Origin: Gammaproteobacteria bacterium
GTDB lineage: Bacteria > Pseudomonadota > Gammaproteobacteria > UBA9214
Length of the DNA: 28,956 nucleotides
Direction of reading: 5' to 3'
Assembly: GCA_029864225.1 (NCBI GenBank)
Contig: JAOTTU010000007.1
Location: forward strand, 1-28,956
The notes under the pieces were generated by a model. The model did no database searches and was not told where the DNA came from. It saw only the letters and a program-made list of their open reading frames with translations. A program made the translations under genes and the position numbers. Below are positions 22,169 to 28,956 of this stretch, one piece after another (positions within the stretch are counted from its first letter, which is position 1; each line of letters begins with the position of its first letter).

Positions 22169-23020
22169 TTACGTCCGCCGGCCACACCTGCCCAGGGTGA
22201 CCCGGCTGAGTCCGGCGCCGTCGCTACGGGTGCTGACATTGTTGTAGCCCTCGGCCTGCAAGAGTTGCATGACCTTCTCTCCCTGATCGCAGCCATGTTC
22301 GACTATCAGCCAGCCGTCCTGGCGCAGGTGATCGTTTGCGCAGCACGCAATCAGGCGCAGCGCGTCCATACCCTCGGGACCGGCTACCAGTGCCTGGCGA
22401 GGTTCAAAGCGCACGTCACCCGAATCCAGGTGCGGATCCCTTTCGGCCACGTAGGGGGGGTTGCTGAGGATGGCATCGAAGCGGCCAGCCGGCAGGGATT
22501 CGCACCAGTCGCCCGCGATGAACCGGATGTTGTCCAGGCCGAGTTGCTCCGCGTTGCAGCGGGCAACCGCCAGGGCCCGTTCCGATATGTCCGTGGCGAT
22601 GATTTCACAGCGCGGCCTTTCGGTCGCAATGGCCAGTGCGATGGCGCCACTGCCGGTGCCCAGGTCGGCGATCCGCAGCGGCGTATCAGGGGGCAGCTTG
22701 TCCAGGGCAAGTTCCACCAGGGTTTCGGTCTCCGGCCGCGGGATCAGGGTGGCGGGCGTGACCACCAGTGGCAGTGACCAGAATTCGCGCTGTCCGGTCA
22801 GGTGGGCCACAGGCTCCCCGCGGGCGCGGCGTCTGATCAGTTGCTCGAAGCATTCCAGTTTCCGTTGATCGATGCTGCGCTCCGGCCAGGTGTGCAGGTA
22901 GCTGCGCGGCTTGCCGAGGCAGGCGGCAAGCAGGACCTCTGCGTCCAGACGCGTCGATTCCGTGCCGAGTTCTTGGCTCGCCTGCTCCAGCAGCGCCCTG
23001 ATAGGCGGAGTCTCAGTCAC
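22169..23020 (-). CDS. prmC: Release factor glutamine methyltransferase
   Basis: The protein is 283 residues. The N-terminal helical domain (1-75) is followed by the class I methyltransferase domain, with the SAM-binding motif DLGTGSG at 119-125 and the catalytic NPPY at 187-190. PrmC methylates the Gln of the GGQ motif of release factors RF1 and RF2, making them efficient. It starts 6 bases after the prfA stop on the same strand, so enzyme and substrate are co-expressed, as in E. coli hemA-prfA-prmC. Confidence 0.97.
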   Translation of the reverse strand: MTETPPIRALLEQASQELGTESTRLDAEVLLAACLGKPRSYLHTWPERSIDQRKLECFEQLIRRRARGEPVAHLTGQREFWSLPLVVTPATLIPRPETETLVELALDKLPPDTPLRIADLGTGSGAIALAIATERPRCEIIATDISERALAVARCNAEQLGLDNIRFIAGDWCESLPAGRFDAILSNPPYVAERDPHLDSGDVRFEPRQALVAGPEGMDALRLIACCANDHLRQDGWLIVEHGCDQGEKVMQLLQAEGYNNVSTRSDGAGLSRVTLGRCGRRT

Positions 23021-23026
23021 CGCGGG

Positions 23027-24112
23027 CTAGCCCGCATCCAGTGCGGCGAGCTGGTCGGCCTGGTTCTCGCTGACCAGCGGATCGATGACCAGGTCGAGAT
23101 TGCCAGACATGATCTCGTCCAGCTTGTAGAGCGTCAGGTTGATGCGGTGATCGGTCAGGCGTCCCTGGGGGAAATTGTAAGTACGGATGCGTTCCGAACG
23201 GTCGCCGCTGCCCACCAGCGAGCGACGGGTTTCCGTTTCCTCGGCCTTTTGCTTCTCCCGTTCCGTATTCAGCAGGCGGGCTGCCAGCAGGGACATGGCA
23301 TGTGCCCGGTTCTTGTGTTGCGAGCGTTCGTCCTGGCATTCCACCACAATCCCGGTCGGCAGGTGGGTCAGGCGAATGGCCGAGTCGGTCTTGTTGACGT
23401 GCTGCCCGCCGGCACCGGAGGCACGAAAGGTGTCGACCTTCAGGTCCGCGGACTTGATTTCAATGGATTCGATTTCATCGGCCTCCGGCAGCACGGCGAT
23501 CGTGGCTGCGGAGGTGTGGATGCGTCCCTGGGACTCGGTCTCGGGCACGCGCTGCACGCGGTGCGCACCCGATTCGAATTTCAGGCGTGAATAGGCGCCC
23601 TGTCCGATGATGCGCGCAATGATTTCCTTGTAGCCGCCGTGCTCGCCGGGAGTTTCGCTGAGGGCTTCCACCGTCCACCCGCGGATTTCAGCGTAGCGTG
23701 AATACATACGGAACAGGTCGCCGGCAAACAGGGCTGCTTCATCACCGCCGGTACCGGCGCGAACCTCCAGGAAGATATTGCTGTTGTCGAGCGGGTCTTT
23801 CGGCAGCAACAGTTTCTGCAGTTCCACCTCCAGTTCGGCGCTGCGTTGATTGGCCACGTCGAGTTCCACTTCGGCCATATGTTGCATGTCGGGATCGGGG
23901 TCGGCCAGCATTTCCCTGGCAGCCGAAACGTCATCCTGTGTCTGACGGTAGGCGCGAATATGATTCACCAGTGGGGTCAGCTGCGCATACTCCATCGATA
24001 GTTGCCGGTAACGATCCTGGTTTGCAATGGTCTCGGCATCGGCGAGCAGGGCACTGATTTCCTGATGGCGCTCTTCAATGCTCTCAAGCTTGCCGAGAAT
24101 GGACGCTTTCAT
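23027..24112 (-). CDS. prfA: Peptide chain release factor 1
   Basis: The protein is 361 residues, the usual RF1 size. The anticodon-like tripeptide is P190-E-T192, which reads UAA and UAG, in RVPETESQGR. The GGQ motif at 235-237 (SGAGGQHVNKTDSAIR) triggers peptide release. VRAGTGGDEAALFAGDLFRMY (118-138) is characteristic. The full-length frame has no recoding site. It follows hemA by 19 bases and precedes prmC by 6. Confidence 0.98.
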   Translation of the reverse strand: MKASILGKLESIEERHQEISALLADAETIANQDRYRQLSMEYAQLTPLVNHIRAYRQTQDDVSAAREMLADPDPDMQHMAEVELDVANQRSAELEVELQKLLLPKDPLDNSNIFLEVRAGTGGDEAALFAGDLFRMYSRYAEIRGWTVEALSETPGEHGGYKEIIARIIGQGAYSRLKFESGAHRVQRVPETESQGRIHTSAATIAVLPEADEIESIEIKSADLKVDTFRASGAGGQHVNKTDSAIRLTHLPTGIVVECQDERSQHKNRAHAMSLLAARLLNTEREKQKAEETETRRSLVGSGDRSERIRTYNFPQGRLTDHRINLTLYKLDEIMSGNLDLVIDPLVSENQADQLAALDAG

Positions 24113-24131
24113 GATGCGGGTGCGGGCAGGC

Positions 24132-25388
24132 TCAGCGGTTCTTCAGCCGGAACAGCGAGCGGACTGCATCAAGCAGCCCGGTCTGGCCATCTACGACTGC
24201 CTGACGCAGGTTGACGCTGGGTTCGTGGGCCAGCTTGTTGATCAGGTTGTGCGTCAGCGACGCCATGACCTGCTGCGGGTCCTTGCCGCTGGCAAGCTGC
24301 CGGTTGGCCTTTTCCAGTTCCTGCACGCCGATGGCCTCGGCATGCTCGCGGTAGGCGCGCACGGCCGGTACGGCGTCCAGCGAACGCACCCAGGACATGA
24401 AGTGTTCAACCTGGACGTCGATGATCTCTTCGGCCTGTTCGGCCGCATCCTGGCGTGACTTCAGGTTTTCCTCGATCACTTCCTGCAGATCATCCACGGT
24501 GTAAAGATAGACATCATCGAGTTCGGCGACGTCCCGGGCGATGTCGCCGGGGACGGCGATATCCACCATGAACACGGGACGGTGCTTGCGTTCACGCAGC
24601 ACCTTGCTGACCATCGCCTTGTCGAGAATATGGGTCGGGCTCCCGGTCGACGAGATCAGGATATCGGCCTCCACCAGGTGCGCCGGGATCTGGTCGAGTG
24701 CAATCCCGTAGCCATTGAATCGGTCCGCGAGTTCATGGGCGCGTTCGATGGTGCGGTTGGCAATGATGATCTTGCCGATCCCGTGATCGTGCAGGTGGCG
24801 CGTGGCCAGTTCGATGGTCTCGCCGGCACCGATCAGCAGGGCGGTATTCTCCTCGAAGCTACCGAAGATTTGGCGGGCCAGGCTGACGGCGGCAAAGGCC
24901 ACCGAAACCGGGCTTACCCCGATGGCCGTGTCGGTGCGGACCTGCTTGGCAACCGAGAAGGTGTGTTGAAACAGGCGGTTTATCAGGGTATCGAGGCTGC
25001 CTGCGCGTGTCGCCTGCTGGTAGCTCGCCTTCATCTGCCCCAGGATCTGGGGTTCGCCGAGTATCATGGAATCGAGGCCGGCGGCGACCCGCAGAACGTG
25101 GCGTACCGCCGCGGCATCGGTGTAGCTGTAGAAATGCGGTTGCAGGGTGTCCCGGTCCAGGCCGTGAAAGCGGCACAGCCAGTCGGTGATGGAGTCGAGT
25201 TCCTGACCCTGTTCCGTACAATAGAGTTCGGTGCGGTTGCAGGTCGACAGAATGGCCGCTTCCTGGACGCCATCCAGCGCCGTCAGTTCTTCCAGCGCCC
25301 TTGGCAGATGCTCAGGCGGGAATGCAACCTGCCCGCGAATTTCCACGGGGGCTGTACGGTGATTGATGCCGAGAACCGTCAGGCGCAT
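24132..25388 (-). CDS. hemA: Glutamyl-tRNA reductase
   Basis: The protein is 418 residues. It starts MRLTVLGINHRTAPVEIR and holds the catalytic C50 in ILSTCNRTELYC. The NADPH domain has LLIGAGETIELATRHL near 190-206, and the C-terminal dimerisation domain follows. It reduces Glu-tRNA(Glu) to glutamate-1-semialdehyde, the first step of the C5 route to haem. ATG 25388 was chosen by family alignment; a start 63 bases upstream would add residues with no homology. No Shine-Dalgarno sequence is obvious. A plausible promoter lies 35-63 bases upstream. It diverges from the TPR lipoprotein gene, the order seen in Pseudomonas. Confidence 0.98.
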   Translation of the reverse strand: MRLTVLGINHRTAPVEIRGQVAFPPEHLPRALEELTALDGVQEAAILSTCNRTELYCTEQGQELDSITDWLCRFHGLDRDTLQPHFYSYTDAAAVRHVLRVAAGLDSMILGEPQILGQMKASYQQATRAGSLDTLINRLFQHTFSVAKQVRTDTAIGVSPVSVAFAAVSLARQIFGSFEENTALLIGAGETIELATRHLHDHGIGKIIIANRTIERAHELADRFNGYGIALDQIPAHLVEADILISSTGSPTHILDKAMVSKVLRERKHRPVFMVDIAVPGDIARDVAELDDVYLYTVDDLQEVIEENLKSRQDAAEQAEEIIDVQVEHFMSWVRSLDAVPAVRAYREHAEAIGVQELEKANRQLASGKDPQQVMASLTHNLINKLAHEPSVNLRQAVVDGQTGLLDAVRSLFRLKNR

Positions 25389-25422
25389 GTTGGAGTTAGA
25401 ACGACCCAGAAACAAACCCAAA

Positions 25423-25451
25423 ATTCTGCATGTTGAAGTGCTTGAATACAA
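25423..25451 (-). promoter_or_regulatory. Putative hemA promoter
   Basis: On the minus strand TTGTAT (25446-25451) and CAGAAT (25423-25428) are spaced by exactly 17 bases, and would give a leader of about 30 bases for hemA. Confidence 0.4.
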
Positions 25452-25462
25452 GCAGCATTTCG

Positions 25463-25489
25463 TTGTGCCGACGGAGATACCGATATAAA
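25463..25489 (+). promoter_or_regulatory. Possible promoter of the TPR lipoprotein gene
   Basis: TTGTGC (25463-25468) and TATAAA (25484-25489) face the TPR gene, but the spacer is only 15 bases. The -10 is good and the spacing is poor, so this is a weak call. Confidence 0.25.
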
Positions 25490-25549
25490 CAACGCTGGCA
25501 CCATGGCGTTAACTGAATTAACAAACCATACCACGGGCAAGCTGTTAGA

Positions 25550-27319
25550 ATGACGGACATGTGTGTGCAACAGATTCCCACTCCCGGTTTTCTGCTCAGG
25601 GCAGGTCTGATTATTTCCCTGTCCTGGGTGCTATCCGCTTGCGCCGTCCCCGGCGCCATGCAAACCAGCGCCAACGAGGCAGACAAGGTCGAAGTGCCTG
25701 AAAAGGCTGCCGAGAGCGGGTCCACCAGGCAGGTGGAGCCACTGACCCAGCAGCTGCTCTACGATATCCTGCTGGGTGAAATCTCCGGTCAGCGCGGGCG
25801 CTTCGATGTCTCTGTGCCGCATTATCTGCAGGCCGCCCTGGAATCCAACGATCCCCGGGTCGCCGAGCGGGCGGTTACCATCGCCACATTCGGCAAGCAG
25901 TTCAACGTCGCCGCACGTGCTGCGCAGCGCTGGATAGCGCTGGACCCGGACAACCTCGAGGCCCGCAAGGTGCTGACCGCGCTTGCCCTGCGCACGGGCG
26001 AAGCGGACGAGGTGGTGGCGCAGCTGGAATACATCATCAATTCGTCCGCCGACCTGAAAGAGGGTTTCAGTTTTGCCACGGCCATCCTCGCCAGGCACGG
26101 TGATAAAGAGGCCTCACTGCAGGCCATGGAACGCCTGGCCGCACGTTATCCCGACAGTCCCGAGGGCCTGCTCGGTGTCAGCCGGATTGCCACCCTCAAC
26201 GAGGACCTGCCGCGTGCCCTGCAGGCCGTTGAGCAGGCGCTTGAGGTCCAGCCGGGTGCGCCAGAGGCGGAAATCCTCAAGGCACAGATCCTGATCCAGC
26301 AAGACAGGAAGCCAGAGGCGCTGCAGGCGCTGGAGCAGGCGGTTGCGCGCACCCCGAAGGATGCGGAACTGCGCTTTGCCTACGGCCGCATGCTGCTTGA
26401 TGCGGATGACAAGGAGGGGGCCAAGCAGCAGTTGCGCCATGTCGTCAAGCTGAACCCGGCCAATTCGGATGCACTCTTTTCGCTTGCCCTGCTGGAGCTG
26501 GATAGCAAGGAGACGAAGGTCGCAGAACAGCACCTGAAACAGCTGCTGGAACTGGGGTCGAAACAGCAGAGTGTCTATTATTACCTGGGCTATGCCGCGC
26601 AGGAGCTGGGCAATGATGCGAGCGCCATCGAGTGGTACCGCAAGGTGGAGGACGGCGAGTACTGGATGCAGTCACGGATGCGGATCGGCAAGCTCATGGC
26701 CAGACAGGGCCGGCTGGAGGAAATGCGCGCTGAAATGCAGGCCCTGCGCCGGAACAACCCGGACAATGCCGTTGCCATCTACCTGGCTGAAGGGCAGGTG
26801 TTGTCGGATCTCGGCCTCCATGAGGCGGCCTATGCGCTGTACGAGCAGGCCCTGGTGAACAGTCCGGAGGACGAAGACCTGCTTTATTCGCGTGCGCTGG
26901 TTGCTGAAAAGATCAATCGCATCGATCTTGCCGAGAAGGACATGCTGCGCATCCTGGCCAATGACCCGGATAATACCAGGACCCTGAATGCCCTCGGCTA
27001 CACACTGGCCGACCGCACCGATCGCTATGAAGAGGCCCTGCAATATATACAGAAGGCCTACGCACAGAAGCCGGACGACCCGGCCATCATCGACAGCATG
27101 GGCTGGGTGCATTTCCGTCTCGGCAAGCTGAACGAGGCCAGGAACTATCTGCAGCAGGCATGGGACATGACCGCTGACGCTGAAATCGGTGCCCACCTGG
27201 GGGAGGTTCTGTGGACCCAGGGCGAGCATGACGAGGCACGCCGCATCTGGGAGGAGTCCCGCAAAAACGCACCTGATAATCCTGTCTTGAAAAACGTGCT
27301 CGATCGCTTCCTGCCGTGA
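25550..27319 (+). CDS. TPR-repeat outer-membrane lipoprotein (PA4667-like)
   Basis: The protein is 589 residues. A lipoprotein signal ends in LSAC at C31. A short linker leads to an almost continuous array of tetratricopeptide repeats from about residue 60 to the end. Clear units include EARKVLTALALRTGEADEVV, RALQAVEQALEVQPGAPEAE, EALQALEQAVARTPKDAELR, EAAYALYEQALVNSPEDEDL and EARNYLQQAWDMTADAEIGA. TPR arrays bind other proteins, and the partner is unknown. A gene of this type lies between hemA and lolB in Pseudomonas (PA4667), which supports orthology. The start is ATG 25550 or ATG 25559, with no strong Shine-Dalgarno sequence for either. Its stop overlaps the lolB start, so a link to lipoprotein export or envelope assembly is plausible but inferred. 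Confidence 0.93.
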   Translation: MTDMCVQQIPTPGFLLRAGLIISLSWVLSACAVPGAMQTSANEADKVEVPEKAAESGSTRQVEPLTQQLLYDILLGEISGQRGRFDVSVPHYLQAALESNDPRVAERAVTIATFGKQFNVAARAAQRWIALDPDNLEARKVLTALALRTGEADEVVAQLEYIINSSADLKEGFSFATAILARHGDKEASLQAMERLAARYPDSPEGLLGVSRIATLNEDLPRALQAVEQALEVQPGAPEAEILKAQILIQQDRKPEALQALEQAVARTPKDAELRFAYGRMLLDADDKEGAKQQLRHVVKLNPANSDALFSLALLELDSKETKVAEQHLKQLLELGSKQQSVYYYLGYAAQELGNDASAIEWYRKVEDGEYWMQSRMRIGKLMARQGRLEEMRAEMQALRRNNPDNAVAIYLAEGQVLSDLGLHEAAYALYEQALVNSPEDEDLLYSRALVAEKINRIDLAEKDMLRILANDPDNTRTLNALGYTLADRTDRYEEALQYIQKAYAQKPDDPAIIDSMGWVHFRLGKLNEARNYLQQAWDMTADAEIGAHLGEVLWTQGEHDEARRIWEESRKNAPDNPVLKNVLDRFLP

Positions 27320-27948
27320 GATTGCCTGGTGTTCTAATCCTGGTGCTCTACCTGGCAGGGTGCGCAACGGCCCCGGTCGACAGCGGCAAGCGGGCCTTTC
27401 CGGGACCGGGCATCGAGGCCTATCCCGTCTGGCAATTCAAGGGGCGCGTATCACTGATACAGGGCGAGCAGGGCTGGCATGCCAGTCTCATATGGCGCGA
27501 GGCATCCGGGCGCTATCGTCTGAACCTGGCCGGTCCCATGGGTCAGGCGGCCATGCAACTCGATGGCGACCGTGACGGCGTCCGATTGCGGACCGCGAAC
27601 GGCGAGGAGCGCACGGCACAGGATGCCGATGCCCTGGTCAAATCGGCGACCGGCTGGCAATTTCCCGTGGCCGGGATCCGTTACTGGGTGCGGGGAGTGC
27701 CGGCGCCCGCTGCCGAGGCGGCACAGGTATCGACCGACGAATACGGGCGCCTGGCCCGCATGCAGCAGTCCGGCTGGGACATCCGCTACAGCCGCTTCAA
27801 GCATGTGGCTGGCCGGGACTGGCCGACCCGCATGCAACTGGTGGCCGGGGATATCTCGGTGCGCCTGGTGATCGATGAATGGCAATTGTCCTCCGGCGGT
27901 GACGCGGCAGGTACCACGGACGCCTCGGCAGCCAGCCAGGCCCCATGA
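27316..27948 (+). CDS. lolB: Outer-membrane lipoprotein receptor LolB
   Basis: The protein is 210 residues. A short lipoprotein signal ends in LAGC at C16. WQFKGRVSLIQGEQGWHASLIW is the first sheet of the LolB barrel. The NLAGPMGQAAMQL segment corresponds to the loop that, in E. coli LolB, inserts lipoproteins into the outer membrane. A WPTRMQL and WQL-type C-terminal part follows. LolB takes lipoproteins from LolA and places them in the outer membrane. The start is GTG 27316, which overlaps the TPR gene stop (GTGA), and its own stop overlaps ispE (ATGA). Translation of the three genes is therefore coupled. Confidence 0.95.
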   Translation: MRLPGVLILVLYLAGCATAPVDSGKRAFPGPGIEAYPVWQFKGRVSLIQGEQGWHASLIWREASGRYRLNLAGPMGQAAMQLDGDRDGVRLRTANGEERTAQDADALVKSATGWQFPVAGIRYWVRGVPAPAAEAAQVSTDEYGRLARMQQSGWDIRYSRFKHVAGRDWPTRMQLVAGDISVRLVIDEWQLSSGGDAAGTTDASAASQAP

Positions 27949-28805
27949 CGGGGCTGCAGATCTCCGCCAGCGCACAGGGACCCTGGCCGGCGCCGGCCAA
28001 GCTGAACCTGTTCCTGCATATCACCGGGCGGCGCGCCGATGGCTACCATACCCTGCAGACGGTCTTCCAGTTCCTGGATGTTGGCGACCGGCTCTATTTC
28101 GAACTCCGCGAGGACGCAACCATCCACCGCTATGGCGGTCCCGCGGGGCTGGCGCCGGAGTCCGATCTGTGTGTGCGTGCGGCGCAGCTCCTGCAGCAGC
28201 GCTCGGGATCTCGAAAAGGTGTTGATATTTATAATGAAAAGTTCCTGCCATCGGGAGGTGGTCTGGGTGGCGGCAGTTCCGATGCAGCGACCAGCCTGGT
28301 CGTACTCAATCGATTGTGGGGACTGGACCTTGGGCCTAGCGAGCTGGCAACGCTGGGATTGCAACTCGGCGCCGATGTGCCGGTCTTCATCCACGGCCGG
28401 GCGGCCTGGGCAGAGGGGCTGGGTGAAATCCTGACCCCACTGACCCTGCCGGAGCCGTGGTACCTGGTGGTAAATCCGGCGGTAAGCGTATCAACGGCCG
28501 ATATTTTTTCCGACGTTGATTTGACACGGGACACGCCCCGGATGACAATACGCGCCTTTCTTTCGGGTGGCGGTCATAATGACTGCGAGGCAGTGGTACG
28601 GCGCAGGTATCCCGAGGTCGGGGCGGTGCTTGACTGGTTGAACGGTTTCTCCGCGGCGCGGCTGACCGGGACGGGTGGGTGCGTATTCGCGGCCTTCGAT
28701 ACAGCAGCCGGGGCGCGTGCAATCCAGCGCCAGGTCCCGCAGGAGTGGTCCAGCTTCGTTGCCCGGGGTGTCAATTATTCACCCCTGCTGGCGGCAATCA
28801 CGTGA
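27945..28805 (+). CDS. ispE: 4-diphosphocytidyl-2-C-methyl-D-erythritol kinase
   Basis: The protein is 286 residues of the GHMP kinase family. K19 in PAPAKLNLFLHITG and D144 in LGADVPVF are the expected catalytic residues. P102-SGGGLGGGSSD-113 is the ATP-binding motif, and TGTGGCVFAAF near 241-251 is the third motif. It phosphorylates CDP-ME in the MEP isoprenoid pathway, the same pathway as ispG at the left of the window. Start ATG 27945 overlaps the lolB stop. A tRNA-Gln gene lies 53 bases downstream, as in Pseudomonas, where prs and rplY follow. Confidence 0.98.
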   Translation: MTGLQISASAQGPWPAPAKLNLFLHITGRRADGYHTLQTVFQFLDVGDRLYFELREDATIHRYGGPAGLAPESDLCVRAAQLLQQRSGSRKGVDIYNEKFLPSGGGLGGGSSDAATSLVVLNRLWGLDLGPSELATLGLQLGADVPVFIHGRAAWAEGLGEILTPLTLPEPWYLVVNPAVSVSTADIFSDVDLTRDTPRMTIRAFLSGGGHNDCEAVVRRRYPEVGAVLDWLNGFSAARLTGTGGCVFAAFDTAAGARAIQRQVPQEWSSFVARGVNYSPLLAAIT

Positions 28806-28858
28806 ACACCTGGCAATATCCCGGAAGACAGTTTACCCACGTCGCTTTGAAGAATCAT

Positions 28859-28933
28859 TGGGACGTCGCCAAGTGGTAAGGCACGGGGTTTTGATCCCCG
28901 CATTCGCAGGTTCGAATCCTGCCGTCCCAGCCA
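28859..28933 (+). tRNA. tRNA-Gln (anticodon TTG)
   Basis: The acceptor arm TGGGACG (28859-28865) pairs perfectly with CGTCCCA (28923-28929). The anticodon stem GGGG/CCCC encloses TTTTGAT, with anticodon TTG at 28891-28893 reading CAA glutamine codons. The T arm GCAGGTTCGAATCCTGC is canonical. The discriminator G is at 28930 and CCA (28931-28933) is encoded. The weak U-A first pair of the acceptor is usual for bacterial tRNA-Gln. It follows ispE by 53 bases and may be processed from the same transcript. The 23 bases to the window end show nothing further. Confidence 0.97.
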
Positions 28934-28956
28934 CAAGCAGTCCAGCGCCGCAGGCG

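Noticed and set aside
24582..25436. Plus-strand open frame opposite hemA
   Set aside because: Antisense to a clearly conserved gene, with no motif or start signal.
28220..28240. TATAAT word inside ispE as a promoter for the tRNA gene
   Set aside because: It lies in an AT-richer coding patch over 600 bases before the tRNA; a chance match within codons is more likely.

Overview
The window looks like chromosomal housekeeping DNA from a GC-rich gammaproteobacterium. The gene families, the hemA-prfA-prmC and TPR lipoprotein-lolB-ispE-tRNA-Gln orders, and the lexA-sulA/imuA-like pair are all typical of that class. The genus cannot be fixed from sequence alone; a sulfur-oxidiser or Chromatiales-like lineage is only a guess. 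There is no prophage, CRISPR array, secretion island or complete insertion sequence. Almost every gene can be assigned to a known family.

Layout. Bases 1-2450 are sparsely coded: a 72-residue exported Ala-rich peptide with a strong terminator, and a DUF481 outer-membrane protein. ispG (minus strand) lies back to back with lexA. lexA carries two perfect CTGT-N8-ACAG SOS boxes and is followed by a SulA/ImuA-like gene. From 15829 down to 5189 one long minus-strand run encodes the cell-elongation machinery: mreB, mreC, mreD, mrdA (PBP2), rodA, mltB, rlpA, a dacA/dacC-type carboxypeptidase and a D-amino-acid aminotransferase. An SRPBCC protein and a degenerate receiver-like protein end the run. 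Divergently from mreB, on the plus strand, lie gatC, gatA and gatB (tRNA amidotransferase), then pdxB. A second minus-strand group follows: hemA, prfA, prmC, a small HMA-like protein and a MoeB-type E1-like enzyme. Divergent from hemA are a TPR lipoprotein, lolB, ispE and tRNA-Gln(TTG), which closes the window.

How the genes work together. The mre/rod run makes and remodels lateral-wall peptidoglycan. RodA polymerises, PBP2 crosslinks, MreBCD organises, MltB and RlpA cleave glycan, the carboxypeptidase removes D-Ala and the aminotransferase can interconvert D-amino acids. gatCAB makes Gln-tRNA(Gln) and/or Asn-tRNA(Asn) by amidation. hemA uses glutamyl-tRNA for haem, and prfA/prmC terminate translation. 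ispG and ispE are two steps of the MEP isoprenoid pathway.

Points worth a second look. mreC appears to lack any canonical start codon at its homologous N-terminus and may initiate at ATC. Terminator-like hairpins sit inside the mre/rod run. Three different palindromic repeat elements fill three successive gene gaps (gatA-gatB, gatB-pdxB, pdxB-moeB). The small HMA-like protein lacks the usual CxxC, and the receiver-like protein lacks the phospho-acceptor Asp. I do not see a clearly new multi-gene system; the strongest unusual feature is the mreC start.
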